The notes beneath the pieces are model-generated. The model was not told the origin of the DNA. It saw only the letters and a list, made by a program, of their open reading frames with translations, and did no database searches. DNA of 64,000 nt. It comes from a virus. Every line of letters begins with the position of its first letter. Position 1 is the first letter of the stretch. The position numbers and the translations under genes are program-made. Location of the stretch: positions 62,001 through 126,000 of the IMG/VR virus record IMGVR_UViG_3300048930_000242. The stretch is one strand, 5' to 3'. Shown here piece by piece: positions 7,618 to 16,075 of the stretch.

Positions 7618-9750
7618 TTAGTGAACATGGTCAATGGCCGCATAGGCGAGGTCATGGTTATGATCAATTGCTGCGTAATCAGCATCATGATTATGGACAA
7701 TCGGCGCATAGCGAGTGTCAAAATAAGCTTGAAGAGCGGCTGAATATGCGTCCAAAGATGCTGTATTTGCCGGCCCAGCGAGAGTCAAGAAAGCACCGCC
7801 GCCGGTAGAAATTGTAACAACTCCTAAAGAGGTGAGGTTCACCGTAGTTCCGGACAAAGCAGCCGCCCCGGTGGCCGTCAGATCGATGTCTCCTCCGATC
7901 GAACCTACCATATTGCCGACCGTCTGAATATCTAAAGCACCTCCAGCAATGGCGGTAATGTCTGCGGCGGAATCGATGTCGATATTGGCGACCAATGAGC
8001 GAACTGTAACGCTATTCTGACCTTCAAGGACAAGATCATCGGTAATGAAGTTAAGGTTCGGTGACTCAAGAGTGATTGCCGCTCCTGAGACTCCGACCTC
8101 ACCGGTGCCGCCTGCCGAGATGTCCACGTTCGAGGTCGCCGAAGAGACCGAAACATTCCCACCGGAAGAAGACAAGGCGACAGCCGAGGCCGATTGAAGA
8201 GCTGTGCCTAAAGGATTCGTTGTGGAGAGATTCACTGCTCCAAGAGCGGTGTCGATTCCAAGAGAAGATCCAGAGGCCAGATTCATCAGGCCATTGGCTC
8301 CAAGCGTGGAGAGGCTCATATTGCCGGTCTGGGCGATCATGCTGACGCCTTGCTGGGCGACCGAACTGATCGATCCAGCCAAGGCGGACATGTTGATAGC
8401 ACTCTGAGCCACCGAACTAATCGATCCGGCCAAGGCGCCCATATTGATCGAGCCGAGGCTGGACACGAAGTCCATTCCCTGATTCGCCAGAGCGGAGATC
8501 GCTCCGGTCAAAGACGTCAATGACAGAGCCGACAATGCGGTGCCGACGATAGAGCCGGCGGCCGACAAGAGATTCACATTGCCGCCAAGGGACGAAATGT
8601 CGACAGAGCCGGAGAGCGACTTCGTGGAAATGTCCAGAAGCGCCGTCGCATTGATAGAACCGAGCGGAGCACTCGTATTCACCGATCCGGTCAGTGACGT
8701 CATATTCATCGGCAAAAGCGAGGCCATACTCATGGTATTGGCCGACGCCATCAAGGTCATCGGGCCAATCTCGGATGTCATATGGAAGCTATTCTGGCCT
8801 TTGGCGGTCATATTGATTTCGCCGAAGGCATCGACAATCACATCACCAAGAGCTGACTTAATCTTTACATTGCCTTCTCTGGAGAGCAATCCAAGATTCT
8901 TCTTGGCGGTCAGGTTAAGGTCTTTCTCGGCATAGGCGTGAATATGCCCACGTGCGACCGTAAAGAAGTCTTTCTGGGTCTTCAGCTGGAGCTTACCGTC
9001 TGGGTGAATCTCCATATAGGACTTCGACTTATGCCAGAGGTGCCAGCGCTCGGCATCCTTGGTGTCGTCAAATTCCATCACATGGCCGGACTCGGTCTCG
9101 AAGACATGATTGAATGGATATTTGGCTCCATATGGAATAGCCATCTCATCCCAGAGTGAACCGAAGGCGGTAGGGATTCTCTTCTCTAGATCCTCGCGCT
9201 TTGGCTTGATCAGGGTTTCATCAAGTTTCTCGGCTCTGGCGAGTCTATTCACATCGACTTCGTTAAGCCATTTCTCCTGAGGATACCGACCTTGCGGAAT
9301 GCCTTGCCCAGGATAGCCAGGGTCTCGATTCTCGACCTCGTTGATGTACCTAGGAGTGCCGGCGATTTCACCGGCCGACCGAGGATCGACAAAGCCTTCG
9401 CGGCCGCCTTTATCATCCGGCGGATCTTCCGGCTTGCCACCGATCGAACCAAGGATAAGGAGATCGTTCATGGCCTCGCCATCACGAGCGAAGCCAAACA
9501 CCCATGTGCCTTCTACCAGTCCGAGCGGAGTCTGACCAATACCGTCCATTGCGGCCGATGTGATTGGCCGGATTACGGTAGCCCATGGGAGGTCATCGGT
9601 TGGGATTCCCTGACCGGTCGAGTCGTTGATCTGCTTCTCTTTGGAATGGAGAGCATGAATACGAACTCGAACACGGCCGCGCTTATCTGGGTCTTTCCGG
9701 TCTTCGACAACGCCGGTGAACCACATGAATCCATCTTGACCCATCATCAT
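7618..9750 (-). CDS. 5: Baseplate central spike gp5-like protein without lysozyme domain
   Basis: 710 residues. Residues 1-130 form the OB-fold found in gp5/VgrG spikes (MWFTGVVEDRKDPDKRGRVRVRI, LPWATVIRPIT, GTWVFGFARDGE). Residues about 180-300 carry the gp5/VgrG needle entry (NHVFETESGHVMEFDDT, GKLQLKTQKDFF, ADKDLNLTAKKN-like strands). From about 320 to 560 there is a long Ser/Ala/Gly-rich beta-helix with near repeats of MSALAGSISSVAQ. No T4-type lysozyme segment lies between the OB-fold and the helix. The C-terminus ends with three His-rich units (HNHD, HNHD, HVH), which could bind a metal at the spike tip. The membrane-piercing role follows from the family; the tip-metal idea is inference. 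Confidence 0.85.
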   Translation of the reverse strand: MMMGQDGFMWFTGVVEDRKDPDKRGRVRVRIHALHSKEKQINDSTGQGIPTDDLPWATVIRPITSAAMDGIGQTPLGLVEGTWVFGFARDGEAMNDLLILGSIGGKPEDPPDDKGGREGFVDPRSAGEIAGTPRYINEVENRDPGYPGQGIPQGRYPQEKWLNEVDVNRLARAEKLDETLIKPKREDLEKRIPTAFGSLWDEMAIPYGAKYPFNHVFETESGHVMEFDDTKDAERWHLWHKSKSYMEIHPDGKLQLKTQKDFFTVARGHIHAYAEKDLNLTAKKNLGLLSREGNVKIKSALGDVIVDAFGEINMTAKGQNSFHMTSEIGPMTLMASANTMSMASLLPMNMTSLTGSVNTSAPLGSINATALLDISTKSLSGSVDISSLGGNVNLLSAAGSIVGTALSALSLTSLTGAISALANQGMDFVSSLGSINMGALAGSISSVAQSAINMSALAGSISSVAQQGVSMIAQTGNMSLSTLGANGLMNLASGSSLGIDTALGAVNLSTTNPLGTALQSASAVALSSSGGNVSVSSATSNVDISAGGTGEVGVSGAAITLESPNLNFITDDLVLEGQNSVTVRSLVANIDIDSAADITAIAGGALDIQTVGNMVGSIGGDIDLTATGAAALSGTTVNLTSLGVVTISTGGGAFLTLAGPANTASLDAYSAALQAYFDTRYAPIVHNHDADYAAIDHNHDLAYAAIDHVH

Positions 9751-9763
9751 AGGAATTTCTCTC

Positions 9764-10285
9764 TTATCTGATTTTCACAAGCACACGGTAATGAAGGCGC
9801 TGTATGTTATAGCCTCCAGCAAGAATGGTCTCGATATTGATGAACTTCTTTCCGGAGTTGGTTTCCAATTCAAAGAGGCCGTTGAATCCATCATGAGACC
9901 GATTTATCTTTGCCTCTAAGACCGAGACCACTCCGAGCTTCTGGAGCTGAGCGGCGATCTTGAAGTTTCTCTTTTCGGCCGTCGCCTGCTCATTCTTTCT
10001 GATTCTCTTTTCTACGTCACTGCTCCAACCATATTGGAGCAGTGAATAGTTGCCCTTCCCACCAGAAATCACCCAGAGCTTGTCATAATAAGCCCATTGG
10101 TTTTTCATAGCGAGCTCTCTGTTTGCCGCTTTGAATTCCTTCAGTTTGTCGGCGATTCCTTTGAACCAGTTCACAGAGTCATCTTCGACCTTTTTGTCGA
10201 ATGGTGCGAAGTTCTCTTTTAGAGTCTCTATGATCGACTTTACGACGTCATAGGACTCTGTTACAAATTTCTCGAATGGGAGCAT
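9764..10285 (-). CDS. Conserved phage protein of the baseplate region
   Basis: 173 residues, lying between the hub gene (gp27) and the spike gene (gp5). The first 80 residues are amphipathic helices with many Lys and Glu (VVKSIIETLKENFAPFDKKVED, DKLKEFKAANRELAMKN). The second half is beta-like. I do not recognise the family. Position suggests a hub or spike accessory or assembly protein. The start ATG at 10285 sits in a normal leader with AAGGA 7 bp upstream. Confidence 0.6.
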   Translation of the reverse strand: MLPFEKFVTESYDVVKSIIETLKENFAPFDKKVEDDSVNWFKGIADKLKEFKAANRELAMKNQWAYYDKLWVISGGKGNYSLLQYGWSSDVEKRIRKNEQATAEKRNFKIAAQLQKLGVVSVLEAKINRSHDGFNGLFELETNSGKKFINIETILAGGYNIQRLHYRVLVKIR

Positions 10286-10295
10286 TTACTTTTCC

Positions 10296-11549
10296 TTAAC
10301 TCTTCAAGCAGTCTTTAGAGATTTCACAAACCATTCGGTGCTGGTCGTTGGTGATGATATGTTTGATTCTGGTGATGATGTACTCGCCGGAGAGTCTCTT
10401 ATCTTCTTCGGAAGAGCCGGCTTTATTGGAGATCAGATTGAACTGGACCTTGTCACCTAGACGAGCGGCCGAGTTACCTTCGGTATCTAGTTCAAGCTTC
10501 CAATTCATCAACGACTGAATCATCGGTCGGCGGCGCTTCATCCAATCGTCGGCATGCTTCGAGTTGTATTCCATTCCGTGGCCTTCTTTCTGCCACGGAC
10601 CATATGAGATCGCCTGCTCCAGAGAAGAAGAGTGATTCTCTCGTTGTTTCACTCCGCCTCCATCTGTATGAACTTGCCCACCAAACTCACCATTATAGAT
10701 GTACTCTTTCTCTTCGATTTTCTTTCTGAGAATATCTTGAGCGATGAACTTATGAGCGAACATACCACCGGAAGAGTTCTGGATGTTATCAAACGACCGA
10801 ATGATCTTGTATTCCTTGGCATTCCAAAGTTTCGCATTGGATCTTGGAGAGTCAATACGAGCCAAGTGATAATCGATGTCCCATTTCTTTCCGGCCTCCA
10901 TTAACTTGTCGATCGAGCAGAACTGATATTTGTCCATTGTCTCGAAGAAGACATAGTTCGAGGCTGGATAGCCGGAGGCGCGCACACAAGATGTCGCCAG
11001 GTAGTTGATGGCGTAAAGCGGACGCCAGCCCGGCATCACGATGTCTCTTGGGAACTTGGTCGCCTCGGCATCTACCTCAACCTCTAGCAGGTTGGAGCAG
11101 ATGTTCTGGACAATCGCGTCCTCCTTGAGGCCCTTGAAGGACCGTCGCAGCCTTTTCTCCATGTTCTTATGGAAGGCCTTACCAGCGAAGTTAAGCTGGT
11201 AGACGCGGGACCTAGACCCGTGTACGGTGCTGAAGCCATCGCATTTGTAGATCCAGAACTCCTTGGTGAAGTCCGCTCTCGGATACTCCGGCGAGGTCTT
11301 GAAAGTGATCGTAATGGTCTCGTCACCGCAGATCGGACCGTCTTCAAAGACGCCGTTCGTGTCCATCATCACCAGAGTGCCGGTCATGAAGTTCTTGAAC
11401 AAGTCCTCATAGATCACCAACGTGATCAGAGCGGATTCCTTGAAGATCTCCCATGAGCCGCCTCTGGTAGATAGGTTCACCGAGTCTATCTGGACCGACT
11501 TTTGCCGACCAGGATAAGTCCGTTCTTCGGCCGAATAAAAATCACTCAT
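10296..11549 (-). CDS. 27: Baseplate hub subunit gp27-like
   Basis: 417 residues (T4 gp27 has 391). The N-terminus has the hub pattern: a short lead, SWEIFKESALITLVIYEDLFKNFMTGTLVMMD, then DETITITFKTS. gp27 trimers form the ring at the end of the tail tube and hold the gp5 spike, whose gene lies just downstream. Its ATG overlaps the gp53 stop by 4 bp. Identification rests on family pattern, length and context. Confidence 0.78.
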   Translation of the reverse strand: MSDFYSAEERTYPGRQKSVQIDSVNLSTRGGSWEIFKESALITLVIYEDLFKNFMTGTLVMMDTNGVFEDGPICGDETITITFKTSPEYPRADFTKEFWIYKCDGFSTVHGSRSRVYQLNFAGKAFHKNMEKRLRRSFKGLKEDAIVQNICSNLLEVEVDAEATKFPRDIVMPGWRPLYAINYLATSCVRASGYPASNYVFFETMDKYQFCSIDKLMEAGKKWDIDYHLARIDSPRSNAKLWNAKEYKIIRSFDNIQNSSGGMFAHKFIAQDILRKKIEEKEYIYNGEFGGQVHTDGGGVKQRENHSSSLEQAISYGPWQKEGHGMEYNSKHADDWMKRRRPMIQSLMNWKLELDTEGNSAARLGDKVQFNLISNKAGSSEEDKRLSGEYIITRIKHIITNDQHRMVCEISKDCLKS

Positions 11550-12307
11550 CGTCTAATCACGCCTCTCATTGTCTTGTCGAACTCCGAAACGATATTGGCC
11601 AGATAACGCGGACGGAGCACCTTGATAATCCGCTTCTTCTCGTTCTCGATTTCTTCATGTTCTTGGTTTGTAACAAAGACCGACTCCGGATGAGTGTACG
11701 GTCCGATGTTCTCCCAGACCAAGTCTCCATCCACAACGGTCTGACCGAATCCTCCAGGCCAAACCGGCTCGGTTGCTCCAGAGATTGAGTCGTTTCCGTT
11801 ATTGAGTTCAATCACTTTGAATCTGAATGGAGTTGCTGGAAGATTGAGTACGTTTTCCGGCGCGGCCGCTTCTTGAGCGTTCACTACTGTCGGAACCACG
11901 ATCTCGAGGCCTTTGAATCCGTGCTCTGGTTTCCATCGTTGCTCGAAGATAACAGGTTCATAATAGACTCTGTCTTCGAAGACATAATGATGAATGTCAT
12001 ACCTTGTCTCTCCTGGATACTTCAGAGCGATTAGCCGATCGAGTTCCACTTGGGAGAGACACCAATCGAAGAGAGGATTCACCATATCATTCAGGCCGAG
12101 GATGATCCAGTCATATTCTTCGGAGCCATAGAAGTCATGAGCGAGACCCCATGGAGTCTCACCACCCTTGACCTTATAGAAACCGACCAGCCGATAATCG
12201 TCCTTGATGTCTCTGAGGAATGTGGCTCTCCTTGTTAGATCGACCAATTGACGACCAAGGAAATTGACCTTTGGGAAGTACTCGAAATAGTTCTTGACTG
12301 CGGCCAT
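11546..12307 (-). CDS. 53: Baseplate wedge subunit gp53
   Basis: 253 residues. The first 110 residues match gp53: NYFEYFPKVNFLGR, FYKVKGGETPWGLAHDFYGSEEYDWIILGLND and DWCLSQVELDRLI, the LysM-like fold of this family. T4 gp53 has 196 residues; the extra length lies in the C-terminal half around 150-235. gp53 joins neighbouring wedges to form the hexagonal baseplate. Confidence 0.9.
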   Translation of the reverse strand: MAAVKNYFEYFPKVNFLGRQLVDLTRRATFLRDIKDDYRLVGFYKVKGGETPWGLAHDFYGSEEYDWIILGLNDMVNPLFDWCLSQVELDRLIALKYPGETRYDIHHYVFEDRVYYEPVIFEQRWKPEHGFKGLEIVVPTVVNAQEAAAPENVLNLPATPFRFKVIELNNGNDSISGATEPVWPGGFGQTVVDGDLVWENIGPYTHPESVFVTNQEHEEIENEKKRIIKVLRPRYLANIVSEFDKTMRGVIRR

Positions 12308-12313
12308 ATTGGA

Positions 12314-13021
12314 TTATCCGAAGAGTGTGGCGTCTTTAGATCTTGAAGGAAGATCTAGTTCAATGAACGAAATGGTGATCACGATATGAACTGGTTGACC
12401 GTTGCGGAACACAGCCCAAATCTGCTCCGGTGAGAGATTCACGTTGATGCCAGTGACGGCGCAGTTACCGCGATTCACTACAATTCCTTCTCCACCGTTC
12501 ACTACGACCGAAAGAGTCTCTGGATATTTGTAGAACGCCGAGCCGCCCTCGATTTCCGGAGCGGCTAGCATATGGAGCTTCTTAAGGAATGCGAATACGC
12601 TCAGAGAGTCACCGGCGGTGAATGGAGCCAAATCGAAGATCATATTGAATCGGCGGTGTTTCACGCCTTTGAAGAGCACTTCTTCCTTAGGGTTGATTGC
12701 GGAACGGTTGGCGGCCAAAGCGCCCTGAACTACACCAGAACCGGCCGCCGCTCCAAGAGCCGCCGCTGCAGCGCCTTGAGCGGCGTCGGCCATGATTCTC
12801 ATTCCATGCGACTTGATTGAATCCAAACTACCAACATCCATAGTATTCATGCCGCCTCTGGCAATGGCTGACCCGGTCATTCCAAGTTCTTCGGCTTCCC
12901 ACATGTATTCGGTCTCGACTTCCATGTTCCTAGGAAAAGGAAGTTTGAATCCAAAAATGTCTACGGCGCCAACTCGATTTCCGGACGTGAGCTTATTGAA
13001 CGTGATTACCGTCGATGTCAT
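12314..13021 (-). CDS. Tail-tube initiator / baseplate gp48/gp54-like protein
   Basis: 235 residues. It has the gp48/gp54 style: an N-terminal ITFNKLTSGNR..IFGFKLPFPRNMEVETEYMWE region, an Ala/Gly-rich linker near 80-100, then FKGVKHRRFNMIFDLAPFTAGDSLSVFAFLKKLH and a tube-like beta domain with GNCAVTGINVNLSPE. In T4, gp48 and gp54 sit on the hub and start tube polymerisation. Only one such gene is seen here, so which of the two it represents is unclear. It overlaps the next upstream gene by 4 bp. Confidence 0.72.
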   Translation of the reverse strand: MTSTVITFNKLTSGNRVGAVDIFGFKLPFPRNMEVETEYMWEAEELGMTGSAIARGGMNTMDVGSLDSIKSHGMRIMADAAQGAAAAALGAAAGSGVVQGALAANRSAINPKEEVLFKGVKHRRFNMIFDLAPFTAGDSLSVFAFLKKLHMLAAPEIEGGSAFYKYPETLSVVVNGGEGIVVNRGNCAVTGINVNLSPEQIWAVFRNGQPVHIVITISFIELDLPSRSKDATLFG

Positions 13022-13230
13022 CGGTTAGGCCTCTTATCCTTGCCCTTGAAATCAAGATCGATGATCTGAATTCTCTCCACTTGATTGGTCTTGGTCACAT
13101 ACCCATCTTCATCTTCGATCTGAAGAAATCTGTCAAGGAGCTTGTTGATGTCATTGTAATTCATTCTCAGGAGTTCTTCTTCCTTTGGGAATGGATTTTC
13201 ATTGGCTTTTTGGTATCTTGCCGGCTTCAT
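13018..13230 (-). CDS. Small basic/acidic protein, first gene of the minus baseplate operon
   Basis: 70 residues from the ATG at 13230, which has a GAGG ribosome site about 7 bp upstream; a GTG at 13248 is a longer in-frame alternative. The N-terminus is Lys-rich and the C-terminus acidic with IDLDFKGKDKR. It contains a NYNDINKLLDRFLQIEDEDG helix. Its stop overlaps the gp48/54 start as ATGA. No family recognised. Confidence 0.6.
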   Translation of the reverse strand: MKPARYQKANENPFPKEEELLRMNYNDINKLLDRFLQIEDEDGYVTKTNQVERIQIIDLDFKGKDKRPNR

Positions 13231-13252
13231 TTTACGCCTCTTCGACACAGTC

Positions 13253-13267
13253 TTATAGAGGTATCTA
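13253..13267. promoter_or_regulatory. Divergent late promoter region
   Basis: Between the minus baseplate operon and the plus gp4 operon. The minus strand reads TTTAGATAC about 30 bp before the 13230 start; the plus strand reads TTATAGAGG about 40 bp before the 13298 start. Both resemble the ATAGATA late motif but neither is perfect. Confidence 0.4.
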
Positions 13268-13297
13268 AAGTGCCTTCAGATGCTCATAGATAATCCT

Positions 13298-13750
13298 ATG
13301 GCTAAAAGAACTGGACACCATAAGCGTAAGTATACGGTCATGAACGAGAAGAAGTATCTCGGCGACCCCTCTAAGATTGTGGCCCGCTCCTCTTGGGAAC
13401 GAGTGTTCATGATCTGGTGCGACAAGAATCCGAATGTCCTCAGATGGGCATCCGAAGAAGTCGTGGTTCCGTATATCTCTCCGCTGGATAATCAGAAGCA
13501 TAGGTACTTCGTGGACTTCTTCGTCGAATACATCGACGGCAAGACCGGCGAGAAGAAGCAGAAGCTGGTCGAGATCAAGCCGAGGGCCCAGCGACTAGAG
13601 CCGAAGAACCGCAATGGAAAGTCCTACCGTGGAGCGGTAGAGACCTATGTGGTGAATCAGGCCAAATGGAAGGCGGCCGAGATTTATGCCAAGGCTCATG
13701 GAATGGAGTTCGTGGTTCTAGACGAATATGACCTGGGGATCGTGCAGTGA
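13298..13750 (+). CDS. 4: Head completion nuclease gp4
   Basis: About 150 residues from the ATG at 13298, which matches T4 gp4 (150 residues) better than the ATG at 13280. The family start AKRTGHHKRKYTVMNEKKYLGDP, SSWERVFMIWCDKNPNVLRW and YFVDFFVEYI..KQKLVEIKPRAQ are present. The D..EIK combination fits a PD-(D/E)XK-like nuclease fold. gp4 acts on filled heads before tail joining. The gene overlaps the next one by 4 bp. Confidence 0.9.
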   Translation: MAKRTGHHKRKYTVMNEKKYLGDPSKIVARSSWERVFMIWCDKNPNVLRWASEEVVVPYISPLDNQKHRYFVDFFVEYIDGKTGEKKQKLVEIKPRAQRLEPKNRNGKSYRGAVETYVVNQAKWKAAEIYAKAHGMEFVVLDEYDLGIVQ

Positions 13751-14316
13751 ATGTAGGCAATTTCACCGCCGAGATTATCTCAAAGGCCGGCGCTCTCCAT
13801 GACGCTCTGGACCGAATCGGCAAGCAGCCATCCGACGTCACCGAGCCGCTGGTGAAAGAGATTCTCCGTGGCGGCTTCAATGTGAATGTTCCGGTTGTAG
13901 GCCGAATGTACACATTCACCTACGAGGCGAAATACAAGAACACTCTGCCGTTCTGGGATGCTCAGCCGGTGGTTCTGGTGATTCAACTCCATGATAACGG
14001 AGACTTCACCGGTCTTAACTTTCATTATCTTCCGCTGGACCTGAGAGTCAAGTGTTTCTATCTGTTGGACCATCAAACACGACCGAACGACACCAAGACA
14101 CTCAGTGTGACATGGGAGAAACTGGTCGCCTCGGCAGCAAAGAAAATGGCCGAAGTGACGGTCAAAAGATACATCAAGAAGAATCTCAAATCCAGACTAA
14201 CTCAGATCCCGGCCAAGAACTGGTTTCTCGCACTTGCTCTTCCATTGGCCGACTTCAGAAAGGCGACAGAATTGCAAGTGAATGCTATCTCTAAGAAACA
14301 TGTAGGTGCAGGATGA
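13747..14316 (+). CDS. Conserved myophage protein following gp4
   Basis: 189 residues. The centre holds MYTFTYEAKYKNTLPFWDAQPVVLVI and GDFTGLNFHYLPLDLRVKCFYLLD, a motif pair I associate with a protein conserved near structural genes in many large myophages, although I cannot name its role. The C-terminal third is Lys-rich helix. It overlaps both neighbours by 4 bp, so it is translated with gp4 and the tube-like protein; a virion or assembly role is likely. Confidence 0.65.
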   Translation: MNVGNFTAEIISKAGALHDALDRIGKQPSDVTEPLVKEILRGGFNVNVPVVGRMYTFTYEAKYKNTLPFWDAQPVVLVIQLHDNGDFTGLNFHYLPLDLRVKCFYLLDHQTRPNDTKTLSVTWEKLVASAAKKMAEVTVKRYIKKNLKSRLTQIPAKNWFLALALPLADFRKATELQVNAISKKHVGAG

Positions 14317-14798
14317 ATATCAGACAGATTCAAGCGGTTGTCAATAACAACTTCCTTCGTGGAAATCGGTTCAAGGTAATGACCGGTCTAGGCAACTTCG
14401 TGGACGAGAGATGCTGCTCGGTCTCTTGGCCGAACATCACCTATTCGACATTCAACTGGAAGAACGCCGGACCGAACATCAAGGTGCCATATGAGCCGGT
14501 CTTCGATGAGGTCCGACTAGAGTTCTATTGCGACCATAACGGCGTCGTGCCTTCGGCGATCCGCAAATGGAACAGAGATATTCTGGATGGATCTCTTCAG
14601 TTCAATTACTTCTCGGAGTATGTCCGTGACGTCTCTATCATGGAATACAACACATCAAACCAGATGGTCCATAAGAAGATTCTCTGTAACGCCTATCCAA
14701 TCACAATCGAGCCAGTTCAACTTGGTTTTGAACTGAATAACCAAGTAGAGAAAATCGCAATGCTTCTGTCTTATGAGTACTCAAAGGATGAGGGATGA
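14313..14798 (+). CDS. Tail tube-like protein (T4 gp19 family)
   Basis: 161 residues, the length of T4 gp19 (163). The C-terminal region VPYEPVFDEVRLEFYCD, DISIMEYN-like YVRDVSIMEYNTSN and ILCNAYPITIEPVQLGFELNNQVEKIAMLLSYEY is typical of the gp19 tube family. Because this gene sits with gp4 and assembly genes and not next to a sheath gene, it may be a specialised tube paralogue (for instance a hub or tube-end ring) and not the main tube protein. Confidence 0.75.
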   Translation: MNIRQIQAVVNNNFLRGNRFKVMTGLGNFVDERCCSVSWPNITYSTFNWKNAGPNIKVPYEPVFDEVRLEFYCDHNGVVPSAIRKWNRDILDGSLQFNYFSEYVRDVSIMEYNTSNQMVHKKILCNAYPITIEPVQLGFELNNQVEKIAMLLSYEYSKDEG

Positions 14799-15283
14799 CA
14801 AACCTGGTTCAAACTCCGGAATTCGTGAAAGTTCTTGATGGATGGCTAGAGAAGAACGATCAGAAGTTCGCCTCGAGGATCAAATCATGGAGCGGGCAAA
14901 TTCCGCCGCAGTTCAAGACTTGCACCACTCCGCTCTACCGTGGGATGACAGTCGATGAGTCTTTCATGGCAGCGGCCGATAAAGGAGTGACATTCAAGAC
15001 ATTCACTTCTTGGTCAATTAAGCCGGAAGTGGCGAAGAAATTTGTGAATGACCCGGCCTATAGATTGTCAAATGGCGGCGGAACGAAAATCAAAATTCTG
15101 ATAACGAAGAAGCTAAATGCATCCGATATTGTGTTCAACATTTTCAATTATGTTCTTTTCATGGGGTGGATGCTCCCATCATTAGGAATGGACGAACTAT
15201 CATTGGATTCTGCAACAAAAGAACAAGAAGTACTAGTGAATAAGGGCGTTGTTATCAAAATGCCCGATATCAAAATTATCTGA
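14795..15283 (+). CDS. Small ADP-ribosyltransferase of the R-S-E class
   Basis: 162 residues. The three catalytic elements of arginine-type ADP-ribosyltransferases appear in order: LYRG with Arg49, FTSWS with Ser72 on the expected strand, and KEQEVLV with the E-x-E pair Glu143/Glu145. These enzymes transfer ADP-ribose from NAD to proteins or RNA (T4 Alt, ModA and ModB are the phage examples). This protein is far shorter than Alt and close to the bare catalytic core. It is in a late virion operon, overlapping the tube-like gene by 4 bp, so it may be packaged or injected; that is inference. Base composition becomes more A/T-rich in its second half. Confidence 0.75.
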   Translation: MTNLVQTPEFVKVLDGWLEKNDQKFASRIKSWSGQIPPQFKTCTTPLYRGMTVDESFMAAADKGVTFKTFTSWSIKPEVAKKFVNDPAYRLSNGGGTKIKILITKKLNASDIVFNIFNYVLFMGWMLPSLGMDELSLDSATKEQEVLVNKGVVIKMPDIKII

Positions 15284-15304
15284 AATCAAAATGGAGAAAA
15301 CATA

Positions 15305-16045
15305 ATGGGTCTTCCAAATATCCAAGCGGCGTATCTCACCAAGCAAATCGTGCTTCCGATCTCTAACAAGAAGATCAAGATCCGTCCGTTCTTGGCCAAA
15401 GAAGAGAAACTGATGCTGATGGTGAAAGAATCTCAGAATCCGGACGAGATCGCCGACATTATCTGCCAGGTGATGGACGCCATCTGTCTCGGAGAGATCA
15501 AGACCAAGGAACTTCCCGCGCCGGACACCGAGGCGCTTTTCTTGGCGGCAAGATGCCTCTCAAAAGGAGAGACGTCCGAAGTGACCTATATCTGTCGGGC
15601 GAAGGTCCCAGACCTGAATAAGCCCGGAGAGATGAGAACATGCTCCACTCCGGTGCCTATGGAGATCCGACTCGACGACGTGAAGGTGGTGATTCCAGAA
15701 GGACATACCAAGACGGTGAAGATCACCGGCACTCCTTTCGCTATTAACTTCAGGTATCCTACTCTGGCGGATTCAGCCGGAGTAGAGAAGAATCAAGATC
15801 CTTTCGAGAACGTAGTGAAACTGATCGAGTCGGTTTCTAATCTGGAGACCGGTGTGGTCTATGATGACTTCACCAAAGAAGAACTGAATGAATTCTTGGA
15901 CAGCCTTCCATTTGGATTCATGGCCGAAGCAGCAAATCAGTTTCTCTCCACGATGCCGACTCTATCCAAGAAGATCAAGTTCAAATGCCCATCCTGCGGA
16001 CACGAAGAAGACATCACGGTTAGAGGGTTGACCAATTTTTTCTGA
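15305..16045 (+). CDS. 26: gp26-type baseplate/tail assembly protein (0-frame product)
   Basis: 246 residues. The N-terminus (YLTKQIVLPISNKKIKIRPFLAKEEKLMLMVKES) and the C-terminal zinc-ribbon-like CPSCGHEEDITVRGLTNFF match the T4 gp26 family (T4_baseplate, PF12322 type). It also has a central Cys pair region YICRAK..TCSTP. The stop codon is immediately preceded by a slippery T-TTT-TTC heptamer and followed by a stem-loop, so a share of ribosomes is predicted to continue into the 16036-16254 frame. The gene lies directly before the tape-measure gene, exactly where tail chaperone genes of other phages lie. RBS is GGAGAA 7 bp before the ATG. Confidence 0.85.
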   Translation: MGLPNIQAAYLTKQIVLPISNKKIKIRPFLAKEEKLMLMVKESQNPDEIADIICQVMDAICLGEIKTKELPAPDTEALFLAARCLSKGETSEVTYICRAKVPDLNKPGEMRTCSTPVPMEIRLDDVKVVIPEGHTKTVKITGTPFAINFRYPTLADSAGVEKNQDPFENVVKLIESVSNLETGVVYDDFTKEELNEFLDSLPFGFMAEAANQFLSTMPTLSKKIKFKCPSCGHEEDITVRGLTNFF

Positions 16046-16075
16046 TCAGCGCCTTTAACGACTCGATAAGGGCGC
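16036..16075 (+). promoter_or_regulatory. Programmed -1 ribosomal frameshift signal
   Basis: Slippery heptamer T-TTT-TTC at 16036-16042 in the correct frame, then a 6-nt spacer, then an 8-bp stem: GCGCCTTT (16049-16056) pairing with AAGGGCGC (16068-16075) with one G-U pair around an 11-nt loop. All three elements of a -1 frameshift site are present, and the 0-frame stop TGA (16043-16045) follows the heptamer directly. Confidence 0.8.
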
